DNA from: Oreohelix idahoensis
Lineage: Eukaryota > Mollusca > Gastropoda > Stylommatophora > Oreohelicidae
DNA length: 64,000 nt
Direction: 5' to 3'
Assembly (NCBI GenBank): GCA_024509875.1
Contig: JAMPIV010004937.1
Span: forward strand, 34,714-98,713
Of this stretch, positions 1 to 10,330 are shown in pieces. The translations under genes were made by a program, and so were the position numbers. Under the pieces are notes generated by a model. The model was given only the letters and a program-made list of their open reading frames with translations. It was not told where the DNA came from and made no database searches. Position 1 is the first letter of the stretch. Every line of letters starts with the position of its first letter.

Positions 1-3000
1 AAATGTTAGAGAATTGACTATCCTTGGTCTCAGCTTTCTGAGGTGCTGCCAAATGTTAGAGAATTGACTATCCTTGGTCTAAGCTTTCTGAGGTGATGCC
101 AAATGTTAGAAAATTGACTATCCTTGGTCTCAGCTTTCTGAGGTGCTGCCAAATGTTAGAGAATTGACTATCCTTGGTCTCAGCTATCTGAGGGGCTGCC
201 AAATGTTAGAGAATTGACTATCCTTGGTCTCAGCTTTCTGAGGTGCTGTCAAATGTTAGAGAATTGACTATTCTTGGTCTCAGCTTTCTGAGGTGCTGTG
301 TAATGTTAGAGAATTGACTATCTTTGGTCTCAGCTTTCTGATGTGCTGTGTAATGTTAGAGAATTGACTATTCTTGGTCTCAGCTTTCTGAGGTGCTGTG
401 TAATGTTAGACAATTGACTATCCTTGGTCTCAGCTTTCTGAGGTGCTGCCAAATGTTAGATAATTGACTATCCTTGGTCTCAGATTTCTGAGGTGCTGCC
501 AAATGTTAGAGAATTGACTATCCTTGGTCTCAGCTTTCTGAGGTGCTGCCAAATGTTAGAAAATTGACTATCCTTTGTCTCAGCTTTCTGAGGTGCTGCC
601 AAATGTTAGAGAATTGACTATCCTTGGTCTCAGCTATCTGAGGGGCTGCCAAATGTTAGAGAATTGACTATCCTTAGTCTCTGCTTTCTGAGGTGCTGCT
701 GAATGTTAGATAATTGACTATCCTTGGTCTCAGCTTTCTGAGATGCTGCCAAATGTTAGAGAATTGACTATCCTTGGTCTCAGCTTTCTGAGGTGCTGCC
801 AAATGTTAGAGAATTGACTATCATTGGTATCAGCTTTCTGAGGTGCTGCCAAATGTTAGAGAATTGACTATCCTTGGTCTCAGCTTTCTGAGGTGCTGCC
901 AAATGTTAGAGAATTCACTATCCTTGGTCTCAGCTTTCTGAGGTGCTGCCAAATGTTAGAGAATTGACTATCCTTGGTCTCAGCTTTCTGAGGTGCTGTG
1001 TAATGTTAGAGAATTGACTACCCTTGGTCTCAGCTTTCTGAGGTGCTGCCAAATGTTAGTGAATTGACTATCTTTGGTCTCAGCTTTCTGAGGTGAGGTG
1101 TAATGTTAGAGAATTGACTATCCTTGGTCTCAGCTTTCTGAGGTGCTGTGTAATGTTAGAGAATTGACTACCCTTGGACTCAGCTTTCTGAGGTGCTGCC
1201 AAATGTTAGAGAATTGACTACGTTTGGTCTCAGCTTTCTGATGTGCTGCGTAATGTTAGAGAATTGACTATTCTTGGTCTCAGCTTTCTGAGGTGCTGTG
1301 TAATGTTAGACAATTGACTATCCTTGGTCTCAGCTTTCTGAGGTGCTGCATAATGTTAGAGAATTGACTATCCTTGGTCTCAGAGTTCTGAGGTGATGCC
1401 AAATGTTAGAGAATTGACTATCCTTGGTCTCAGCTTTCTGAGGTGCTGTCAAATGTTAGAGAATTGACTATCCTTGGTCTCAGCTTTCTGAGGTGCTGCT
1501 GAATGTTAGATAATTGACTATCCTTGGTCTCAGCTACTTGAGGGGCTGCCAAACGTTACAGAATTGACTATCCTTAGTCTCAGCTTTCTGAGGTGCTGCT
1601 GAATGTTAGATAATTGACTATCCTTGGTCTCAGCTTTCTGAGGTGCTGCCAAATGTTAGAAAATTGACTATCCTTGGTCTCAGCTTTCTGAGGTGCTTCC
1701 AAATGTTAGAGAATTGACGATCATTGGTATCAGCTTTCTGAGGTGCTGCCAAATGTTAGAGAATTGACTATCCTTGGTCTTAGCTTTCTGAGGTGCTGCC
1801 AAATGTTAGATAATTGACTATCCTTGGTCTCAGCTTTCTGAGGTGCTGCTAAATGTTAGAGAATTGACTACCCTTGGTCTCAGCTTTCTGAGGTGCTGCC
1901 AAATGTTGGAGAATTGACTATCCTTGGTCTCAGCTTTCTGAGGTGCTGCCAAATGTTAGAGAATTGACTATCGTTGGTCTCAGCTTTCTGAGATGCTGCC
2001 AAATGTTAGAGAATTGACTATCCTTGGTCTCAGCTTTCTGAGGTGCTGTGTAATGTAATAGAATTGACTATCCTTGGTCTCAGCTTTCTGAGGTGCTGCC
2101 AAATGTTAGAGAATTGACTATCGTTGGTCTCAGCTTTCTGAGATGCTGCCAAATGTTAGAGAATTGACTATCCTTGGTCTCAGCTTTCTGAGGTGCTGCC
2201 AAATGTTAGATAATTGACTATCCTTGGTCTCAGCTTTCTGAGGTGATATGTAATGTTAGAGAATTGACTACCCTTGGTCTCAGCTTTCTGAGGTGCTGCC
2301 AAATGTTAGAGAATTGACTACGTTTGGTCTCAGCTTTCTGATGTGCTGTGTAATGTTAGAGAATTGACTATTCTTGGTCTCAGCTTTCTGAGGTGCTGTG
2401 TAATGTTAGACAATTGACTATCCTTGGTCTCAGCTTTCTGAGGTGCTGCATAATGTTAGAGAATTGACTATCCTTGGTCTCAGAGTTCTGAGGTGATGCC
2501 AAATGTTAGAGAATTGACTATCCTTGGTCTCAGCTTTCTGAGGTGCTGTCAAATGTTAGAGAATTGACTATCCTTTGTCTTAGCTTTCTGAGGTGCTGCA
2601 AAATGTTAGAGAATTGACTATCCTTGGTCTCAGCTACTTGAGGGGCTGCCAAACGTTACAGAATTGACTATCCTTAGTCTCAGCTTTCTGAGGTGCTGCT
2701 GAATGTTAGATAATTGACTATCCTTGGTCTCAGCTTTCTGAGGTGCTGCCAAATGTTAGAAAATTGACTATCCTTGGTCTTAGCTTTCTGAGGTGCTTCC
2801 AAATGTTAGAGAATTGACTATCATTGGTATCAGCTTTCTGAGGTGCTGCCAAATGTTAGAGAATTGACTATCCTTGGTCTTAGCTTTCTGAGGTGCTGCC
2901 AAATGTTAGATAATTGACTATCCTTGGTCTCAGCTTTCTGAGGTGCTGCTAAATGTTAGAGAATTGACTACCCTTGGTCTCAGCTTTCTGAGGTGCTGCC

Positions 3001-3522
3001 AAATGTTGGAGAATTGACTATCCTTGGTCTCAGCTTTCTGAGGTGCTGCCAAATGTTAGAGAATTGACTATCGTTGGTCTCAGCTTTCTGAGATGCTGCC
3101 AAATGTTAGAGAATTGACTATCCTTGGTCTCAGCTTTCTGAGGTGCTGTGTAATGTAATAGAATTGACTATCCTTGGTCTCAGCTTTCTGAGGTGCTGCC
3201 AAATGTTAGAGAATTGACTATCGTTGGTCTCAGCTTTCTGAGATGCTGCCAAATGTTAGAGAATTGACTATCCTTGGTCTCAGCTTTCTGAGGTGCTGCC
3301 AAATGTTAGATAATTGACTATCCTTGGTCTCAGCTTTCTGAGGTGATATGTAATGTTAGAGAATTGACTATCCTTGGTCGCAGCTTTCTGAGGTGCTGTG
3401 TAATGTTAGACAATTGACTATCCTTGGTCTCAGCTTTCTGAGGTGCTGCCAAATGTTAGATAATTGACTATCGTTGGTCTCAGCTTTCTGAGGTGCTGTG
3501 TAATGTTAGAGAATTGACTATC
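1..3522. repeat. 50-bp satellite array, left block
   Basis: About 70 head-to-tail copies of a 50-bp monomer (consensus starts AAATGTTAGAGAATTGACTA and ends GAGGTGCTGCC), which keep register with the 50-bp period for over 3.4 kb. Variants include GTGTAATG in place of GCCAAATG and CAGCTACTTG in place of CAGCTTTCTG. Diagnostic variants recur exactly 1100 bp apart (for example 1381/2481, 1531/2631, 1721/2821, 2051/3151), so part of the block is a 22-monomer higher-order repeat. The array is cut at 3522 by element A and resumes at 13164. No coding potential or spacers are seen. Confidence 0.97.
3518..3522. other. Target-site duplication of element A, left
   Basis: CTATC directly precedes the left LTR and is part of the satellite monomer. 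It matches 13164-13168. Confidence 0.93.
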
Positions 3523-4739
3523 TGTAAAGTGCAATCTTTACTATCTTGCAATATAATACATTTATATACTTATTATGTTCGCAAATATTTTGTAAACAAA
3601 GTATTTCCTTTTTAAGTGCTTAAGGAGAAGTCATTTTTGAGTTACTTCCCTTGAAAGGAGTTCCGTCATCTTCGATCGGACTCCGCGGACGAGTCTAGGC
3701 CTACTGCGATTTATTCTTTGGCTGGGTAGGAATAGATTGTTCTTGCTTCAGTATATCTATGGCCTGAATTTATACGTAGTGTTTGTATGAGTAGGACGAG
3801 TCTGTCTTATATATGGATATCTTTACATTTCTAAGTCGAACTATGTTGGTTGTCGCTAGAAAAGGTCAAAGGCTATGCAGCGGAAGTATCGCTAGCAGGG
3901 GGTGTGATTCATGGCTGTCATCCTGTCGGGATGTCGAATTTTGTTGTAGCCGGCTTATCGCCGAAAAAGTGATCTATAAGTAGATGGGGAAAAGTGATAG
4001 TCATTTAGACATGTTGTATGTACTTTACCCCAGTGTTTATTCTCTTTTGCCAAGGAATGGCAAAGTTATATTTCGCATAGAAAGGTAAAACCACAATTTA
4101 TTATGAACTTGGGCTTCGCCATCGTTGTCGATAAGCAGATGCACAGTGGTACTTTTGAAAAGAATATTTATTCAAAGGAAGATGACATTCCTATGTATCA
4201 GCACTAGATTATATGATATTATTCAATTACCTCTATGATAGAAGCTATGAAGAAATGAGGACATTTAACGAATGACCAATTTTGGTCTGTATCCAATAGT
4301 GAGTGAAGCTCACGAGAGAAGCACAGCCATGTTGAAATTCATATATTTTGTATTTATCGAGTGAGAAAAAGGGATGCCTGTACTATCGCTCGATGAACCA
4401 AGAGATCACTGCTACATGTGAGAACCCATGTCTGGGATTCCTATATCTTTATGGAAAAATATATATATTGAACTTTACGTGAAGGGATATTCGCTAGACG
4501 AGGTTAGGTCTAGGAGCCTTCCTATATATTGGTTATGGTCTGACGTGCCCAGTCAGTAAAGCCAGATGATTTACATGATGGAACTCTGAATGCTTATTTA
4601 CGAATGCTCCATTATGATATTTGCCAAGCATGAATGCTAACTTAAGATGATATTCCTGTGATCAACATTATGCTGTCTATGTCGACATTTGTTCCTGTAA
4701 CCATACACGTACTGTCCAAGTGTGCGTCCCATTAAATGT

Positions 4740-4746
4740 TATAAAA
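4740..4746 (+). promoter_or_regulatory. TATA-like box in the 5' LTR of element A
   Basis: TATAAAA, also present in the 3' LTR at 12826-12832. It lies about 290 bp upstream of the AATAAA signal and is a plausible core promoter of the retroelement transcript. Inferred from motif and position only. Confidence 0.5.
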
Positions 4747-5033
4747 AGACCACCGTAGTTCCAGTACTTCTTGAATTCGAACAGTGTGAGTATGAGTGAT
4801 GTACTACCAACCTGTCAACTCTATCGAATCATTCTACCATTCGCGTTCTGACATTCATATACACACTCATTGTCTACACTCACATTCTTGTCGGAGCCTC
4901 ATCACGTTCCAGGACAAGATGACCTGTATGACCAAAACTGTGCTGGGTTTAATGAGTTGACAATCGTTACACTTTACTACACCAGTCCCAACATCTACAT
5001 TTATCAACTGGTGGACATTCACGGCATTTAACA

Positions 5034-5039
5034 AATAAA
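5034..5039 (+). promoter_or_regulatory. Polyadenylation signal in LTR of element A
   Basis: AATAAA 38 bp before the LTR end. The 3' LTR copy at 13120-13125 is the one that would process the element's transcript. Confidence 0.5.
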
Positions 5040-5079
5040 ACGTGATTTAACAACTACTGGCCAGTATGAGTTTAACAAC

Positions 5080-5099
5080 TGGTGGCCAGCTTCCTGGGT
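5080..5099 (+). other. Putative primer binding site of element A
   Basis: Two bases after the LTR end the sequence reads TGGTGGCCAGCTTCCTGGGT. A start with TGG is expected for pairing with a tRNA 3' CCA end. I could not assign the tRNA. Confidence 0.4.
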
Positions 5100-6356
5100 C
5101 AACCTGCACAGTGACCATATTGAGAAGTAAACTACTGAGACCAGACGTTCCTTGGGGTCTGTTACGACACACAAATACATCAACAGTACAACTCTACAGT
5201 GATGTCAGCGTGACCTGTCCTGTCGACAGTATGCAGTAACTAGGTCAGCGTTTGTTGACATTTGGTTCGTTGGACATTTGCCATACAACTGACAGTGTTA
5301 CACAGCAAGCTTGGTTGAAACATAGAACATTACACATCAGGACTGGAGAATATTTGACAGTGTTTGCGAAAGGAAATGTTATTGAACTGAGAAGTCCTAC
5401 ATCGATTGTTATCATTCACATCAACGATGGAGCTTCTATTTCTGTGTTGAATTTAAAATAATTAGACCAGAAGTATTTGTTTAATAAAGTACCACAGTAC
5501 TGTACTATTAGGCAGTGTAACTGAGCCTTCTTTACAACACATTCTTTCTGCAACACTCTATTTACATCATATTGCCATACTATTTATGCATTTATGTATT
5601 TATGTTTAAATATTTATATGTGATATTTGTTTGTATCCAGCGGGTTGTTGTTTTGGTTGGGCGGTGTCACACAACAGAGTATCCCACGTAATAGAGGGTC
5701 TGATGTGTGCGTTTCTATAGGTGCAATTTTCTTGATTGAAAATTTGCTGCGACAGCTGTTGCTATTAGTGTTAGCTGTGAAGACTGTACTCATTGTTGTT
5801 TTTGTAATATTCCTCTGTTCTTTAGTTTGTTTTGATTTGTTTGTAATTTGTTGGTCTACCCTATTCTATCTTTCAGTTCTATTCTCAATTTATATTTATA
5901 TACTGTGGCGTTATTTGTATTTGTTATCCTCTTGCGGTTTATCTTTTATTGTTTTTCCCATTTGATTTATTTCATTTCCGCAAATGTTTTCATGTTCTTC
6001 TGTATAACTGTTTTGTTTTGTGCCTGATCGACATACACTATTTAAAATATAGTTGATCATATAAATTGATGTACAAGAATCAACTGATAGTTAATTGCTA
6101 TTACTAAAGGTACACAGTTGATGATATAAAACACTATTTCTGGTGCACTGCACTTATATTATAGAGTGAACCAGCAACTTATAGCTGTTATTATATAAGG
6201 ATTTATACAAGACCTTTGTAAGGCTTGTTTCCCACAGTGATTGGGATAGTTAAGTGCTATTTTCCACAGGTTACAAAGTTATCATGTAAGGTCTTTGATT
6301 AAGACTAAGAAAGTGAATTTATTTACTTTTGCAAATTACTGATCTTATTAGACAAG
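5100..6356 (+). other. Long untranslated leader of element A
   Basis: About 1.25 kb between the primer site and gag. It contains an unrecognised 69-codon frame (5252-5461) and a T-rich 112-codon frame (5627-5965) whose translation is strongly hydrophobic. T-rich DNA gives hydrophobic residues by composition, so I do not call either a gene. An internal ribosome entry or leader-packaging role is possible but not shown. Confidence 0.5.
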
Positions 6357-7377
6357 ATGTCTACATTAGATTATTTTATCACACAAGGCAGGGCTCTTGA
6401 TAAGACTGGTCAGCAATTAGAAGAATGGGCAGTTGCTCAATATGACAAAGCATTAGCTGCAGAAGAGAGAAAACTTGCTGCTGCTGCTGAAGAAAGAAAA
6501 GCATTGATTGAAGAAAAGAAATTAGCAGCTGAGGAAAAAAAATTACAAAGAGAGGATGAACAAAAGAAATTGCAGATACAGACTGATGAAAAAAGATTCC
6601 AGATGGAAATGGAAAAAAGAGAAAAGAAAAGATGAAGCTGCTGCAGAAGAGAAAAAAAGAGAACATGAACACAAAAAAGAACTTTTAGCATTTGAGTTAG
6701 AAAAGTTAAAGTTAACAAACATAAGTAATCAAGCATCTGGTTGTAATGGTAAACCCTTTACTTACAAGGTCAAGGTACCAGCGTTCAACCCTTCCAGTGA
6801 TGACATAACATTCTGGCTAAATAGATTTGAACGCTCGTGTCGAGCCCATAATGTGGACAAATCACAATATGCTAACCAGTTATCAGAAAATCTGAAAGGT
6901 GATTCTCTGACTAGTTTAAGTTTGGTTGAAGAGGCTGACAAAGATAACTATGATGTTATTAGGGCAGCCTTATTAAAGAAGTATCAGTTGTCTGAAGAGG
7001 GTTATCGGAAGTTGTTTAAGACAATGGTGCCTGAGGCAGGTGTAGAATTCTCAGAATTCATTGCAAGGACACGTCTTACATTTGATCGTTGGATTGAGCT
7101 ATCCAAAACAGAAAAGACTTATGAAGCACTTATGGACTTGATACTCAGAGACAAGATTATGTCAAGTATAAATAAACCTTTCCTCGAATTCTTACATGAG
7201 CGTAAACCTAAGTCTCTAAAAGAAATGGAACAGTATTGTACCCAATACGTCACTGCACATCCGGACGTAGCTATTGGCAACAGTAAGGTTAAAGAAGGTA
7301 TGCCAGTTGCTTCTGCAACACCATACAACCCTAATCACTCTCACAAATTCCAAGGACCTCAAAATAGGTTACAATAA
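6357..7377 (+). pseudogene. gag: gag of element A (frameshifted)
   Basis: Structural Gag precursor of the retrotransposon. The start ATG at 6357 opens an N-terminal part (92 codons) that becomes a long Glu/Lys/Ala coiled coil after residue 30. This frame stops at 6635, and the coil continues in the +1 frame (open 6556-7377), so a one-base indel in the A-rich stretch near 6625 is likely. The second part carries the capsid-like region (FWLNRFERSCRAHNVDKSQ, then LLKKYQLSEEGYRKLFKTM), an all-helical gag typical of Ty3/gypsy elements in invertebrates. No CCHC knuckle occurs here; a Tyr/Asn/Arg/Gly-rich tail and a CPxC...CGH motif follow in the next frame. The gag at 48127-49139 (minus) is a clear homologue, including the N-terminus. 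Confidence 0.85.
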
Positions 7378-8836
7378 AAAAGGTAACTATTACAGTTATC
7401 AGAACCAAGGTAACCAATCATTTCAGGGTTCTTCTTCGAATACCTGGAGAAGAGCTGACAGCCCTCGATTAAGGGGTGGTCATAATTACAGGAACTTTCG
7501 CAAAGGAAGTCATTCTAGAAACTATCCAAGTTTTCCTTCATGGAGACAACAAGATCATAATTACAGAGATACTCATTATAATGAATATGATGATAGTAAC
7601 CAAAGGAGCTATGATTCAAACCCGAGTAGGGGTTATAATAGTGGAAACAATGATAAGTACAGAGGCAATAATAACAGAGGTAGAGCACAATTCAAAAAAC
7701 ATAAAGCTTATTACCAGGCGAACTCTGCACAGCAAGAGTCCCACGAAGCCTATAAACAAAATAAAGATAATGATGACTCTAATAATATGGCATGTGCCGC
7801 TTTTGATTTTGGGAGAGCATCTAAGTGCCCCCAATGCAAAACATTATTTGAGCCAACCACAGTGTCTACTTTAAGCTGTGGGCATCCTCTTCCCGCTCTT
7901 CCTGCGTCAATCGCGCATGATGGGAGAGGTTCTCTTGTCTTACACAAAGGTTTAGTAAATGACAATCCAGTCTCAGTACTTTTTGATTCTGGATGCACAA
8001 CTATTGGGGTTAGGCAGTCACTCATAGATCCTTCTCATTCTACAGGCAAAGTAGTCAAATGCGTAACATTTGGCGGCACCATAGAGAAATACTCTACCGC
8101 TATCATTAGGATTGCTACTCCTTTCTTCACAGGAGATGTACACGCATGTCTTTTGCCGAATCCGATCGCTGATCTTATCATCGGTCGCATTCACGGAGTC
8201 AAAGAATGCACTCCGGAGCAAATTTCCGTTTGGGAAAATCAAAATATGCAATCTGCTAATGCGGTAGTCACTAGAGCTCAAGCTCTCAATATGCCTGAAA
8301 CTTCATCTGTTGAAGATAATGAAGTGCATAACCAAGATGATCCCTTGGTAATTTCTCGTGACTCGTTTATAAAACAACAAGAAGAAGATCCGACTCTTAA
8401 GAAATTCTTCACTCTTGTAACGAAAGGTGATCCGAATAAAGATTCAAATTGTAAATCTTGGATTACAATGAAGAATGGCGTACTTGTACGTATGGTGCAA
8501 GACTCCACTAAGTCATGTCATTCTCAGATTCTTGTACCCAAGAATTTGAGAGTTAAGATCTTACAACATGCACACGACTCTCAGTGTGCTGGTCACATGG
8601 GTTTTTCCCGTACAAAGTCAAGAGTTCTTGCGGCTTTCTTTTGGCCTTTTGTGAACAAGGACATACGGATCTATTGTCGATCCTGTAAAGTATGTCAAGA
8701 AGTCAAATCCAAAGGTCCTCGTCATGCTGCGCCTATTCAGGCTGCAGATATTCCTATTCGTCCATTCCAGAAAATGGCGATAACATCATTGGTCCATTCA
8801 AGATCAAATCTGCTAGAGGACATCAGTTTATCTTAA
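7274..8836 (+). CDS. pol: Element A nucleocapsid-like tail, protease and integrase zinc finger
   Basis: A 520-codon frame overlapping the gag end by about 100 bp; the true entry is probably through frameshifting or a lost base, since the first residues are out-of-frame gag. Residues about 30-170 are rich in Asn, Tyr, Arg, Ser and Gly, as in RNA-binding nucleocapsid tails. At 7826-7885 lies CPQC...LSCGH, a possible zinc-binding motif replacing the usual CCHC knuckle. The retropepsin active site LFDSG is at residues about 236-240 (Asp codon at 7985). The integrase H2C2 finger follows: His codon at 8567, a second His in GHMG, and CRSCKVC with Cys codons at 8675, 8684 and 8693. The last dozen residues are out of frame; the integrase core continues one frame away from about 8781. 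Confidence 0.87.
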   Translation: MATVRLKKVCQLLLQHHTTLITLTNSKDLKIGYNKKGNYYSYQNQGNQSFQGSSSNTWRRADSPRLRGGHNYRNFRKGSHSRNYPSFPSWRQQDHNYRDTHYNEYDDSNQRSYDSNPSRGYNSGNNDKYRGNNNRGRAQFKKHKAYYQANSAQQESHEAYKQNKDNDDSNNMACAAFDFGRASKCPQCKTLFEPTTVSTLSCGHPLPALPASIAHDGRGSLVLHKGLVNDNPVSVLFDSGCTTIGVRQSLIDPSHSTGKVVKCVTFGGTIEKYSTAIIRIATPFFTGDVHACLLPNPIADLIIGRIHGVKECTPEQISVWENQNMQSANAVVTRAQALNMPETSSVEDNEVHNQDDPLVISRDSFIKQQEEDPTLKKFFTLVTKGDPNKDSNCKSWITMKNGVLVRMVQDSTKSCHSQILVPKNLRVKILQHAHDSQCAGHMGFSRTKSRVLAAFFWPFVNKDIRIYCRSCKVCQEVKSKGPRHAAPIQAADIPIRPFQKMAITSLVHSRSNLLEDISLS

Positions 8837-9264
8837 CGTGTGTAGACATGTGCACACGTTGGCCAGAGGCTATCCCTCTAAAGAGCATTACTACCGCTGA
8901 CATTGCAGATGCTCTTTGGCTTATATTTTCTCGGCTGGGATTCCCCGGAGAAATATTATCAGATCATGGCACCCAACTGATATCGGATACCATGTCTCAA
9001 GTAATGTCTACTCTACAGATAGAGAGATCTTTGAGTAGCATCTATCATCCTATGTCCAATGGGATGGTCGAGCGACTAAATAGAACACTTAAGAACTTAT
9101 TAGGGAAGATAACTGAGGATCATCCTCAAGATTGGGATAGGGTTTTACCCGCGGCCCTCTTCGCGTACAGAGAGGTCCCAATGAACATACAGGGTTTTCT
9201 CCCTTTGAACTTGTCTTTGGCGCGCGACCGCGCGGCCCAATGTCTTTGCTGCATGATCTTATAA
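8781..9264 (+). CDS. pol: Element A integrase catalytic core
   Basis: DDE-type integrase core, which inserts element DNA into chromosomes. The open frame shows IIGPF, then SDHGTQ (Asp codon at 8962) and NGMVERLNR (Glu codon at 9070). These are 36 codons apart, the D35E spacing. The first catalytic Asp, expected just before IIGPF, falls exactly on the frame change at about 8781-8786 and is not readable in either frame. A second frame change at about 9175-9180 leads into the C-terminal part; residues after about 9180 in this frame are spurious. The open frame itself extends back to 8692. Confidence 0.85.
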
Positions 9265-9779
9265 CAGCTGACAATATTGACGATGACACAAAATCTTCTT
9301 ACGAGTATGTCATCGCGCTGAGACAAAAGATTATCGAAGCATGCAAATTGGCAACGTCCTCTTCTGAATTTGCTAAGCAGAAGGCAAGACAATTTGCTAA
9401 TAAGAAGAGAACTTTACGACAACTTTGTCCTGGTGACAAAGCATTTGTTTTGCTACCTTGTCGTGAAAATAGACTCCTTATTAGTTGGAAAGGTCCGTAC
9501 GATATAATATCGAAAATTTCAGATGTTGACTACATCGTCGATATTAACGGGAAGCATAAAACCTTCCACATCAATATGCTTACGGAGTTCCATGAACGTC
9601 CTGACTATCTACAGCCTATTTTCCAGGCAACGGACGATTCTCATGTCAAACATGGTCATTACTCATCACTGTCTGTAATACAGGATGAGGAAACAAGTTT
9701 TTCGGATGTTAATCTTCCGCTTCCAATGATCCCACTTCATTCTAGTGAATCATGGAAAAAACGTTACTGTTTCTCCTGA
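9180..9779 (+). CDS. pol: Element A integrase C-terminal GPY/F module
   Basis: This frame opens with the conserved TGFSPFELVFG region, then a helical stretch, LRQLCPGDKAF, and WKGPYDIISKI (the GPY/F motif of Ty3/gypsy and retroviral integrases), followed by HINMLTEF. No chromodomain is visible. The linker after about 9600 is acidic and runs directly toward the RT; the frame ends at 9779 after an A6 run near 9753-9760, where the RT frame (9745 onward) takes over. This linker is the key junction: integrase precedes RT. Confidence 0.87.
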   Translation, partial: NEHTGFSPFELVFGARPRGPMSLLHDLITADNIDDDTKSSYEYVIALRQKIIEACKLATSSSEFAKQKARQFANKKRTLRQLCPGDKAFVLLPCRENRLLISWKGPYDIISKISDVDYIVDINGKHKTFHINMLTEFHERPDYLQPIFQATDDSHVKHGHYSSLSVIQDEETSFSDVNLPLPMIPLHSSESWKKRYCFS

Positions 9780-10330
9780 TTTGTCTCTAGGAGAACGGCG
9801 ACAAGTTTCGTCTATGTTACAAACATTTCAGGATGTCCTCACTGACATCCCTGGACAAACTCATGTCATTGAGCATGACATTGTTCTAACTGAACATACT
9901 CCAATTAGGGTTAGACCTTATCCTATCCCTATACATTTCCAAACACAGGTTGAAAAGGAGTTGGATGAAATGATAGATTTACAAATAATCGAACCATCCA
10001 CTTCTGCATATTCTTCGCCGATGGTTATTGTTCGAAAAAAAGACAATAACATACGTCTTTGCGTTGACTATCGCAAATTGAATCAAGTTACGAAGTTCGA
10101 TGCTGAACCTATGCCTTTACTAGAAGAGCTACTTACTCGTCTTTCTAAATCGCATTTTTTCACTAAACTTGATTTGTCTAAAGGATATTGGCAAGTTCCA
10201 TTATCCGAACGCGCCAAACCTCTTACCGCTTTCTCTACTCCCAGAGGCCTTTTCCAATGGAATTTTATGCCTTTCGGCCTTATGAACGCACCAGCTACAT
10301 TTGTACGCATGATGCGTCGAATCCTATCGG
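9745..10330 (+). CDS. pol: Element A reverse transcriptase, fingers and palm
   Basis: RNA-dependent DNA polymerase of the element. The frame shows the gypsy-type N-terminal block (EKELDEMIDLQIIEPSTSAY, SSPMVIVRKKD), then LCVDYRKLNQVT, FFTKLDLSKGYWQV (first catalytic Asp), TAFSTPRGLFQWNFMPFGL and NAPATFVRMMRR. The frame is lost between about 10320 and 10331, just before the YLDD box, which continues one frame on. Residues up to the stop at 10407 are out of frame. Confidence 0.92.

Larger units (their letters stand above)
3523..5077 (+). repeat. 5' LTR of element A
   Basis: Direct repeat of 11611-13163. It starts TG and ends CA. It holds a TATA-like TATAAAA at 4740-4746 and an AATAAA polyadenylation signal at 5034-5039, about 290 bp apart, consistent with U3-R-U5. 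The LTR is otherwise non-coding. Confidence 0.95.

Noticed and set aside
1..3522. CRISPR-like regular repeats
   Set aside because: The monomers are head-to-tail with no spacers, in eukaryotic DNA; this is a satellite.
6379..6736. Minus-strand Phe/Ser/Leu-rich frames opposite gag
   Set aside because: They are antisense shadows of the A-rich coiled-coil coding sequence.
7274..7377. Programmed frameshift between gag and pol of element A
   Set aside because: Overlapping frames would allow it, but I see no clear slippery site, and other frame changes in the copy make simple mutation equally likely.
7476..7874. 132-codon plus-strand frame rich in Ile and Met
   Set aside because: Out-of-frame reading of the Asn/Tyr-rich nucleocapsid-like tail of element A.
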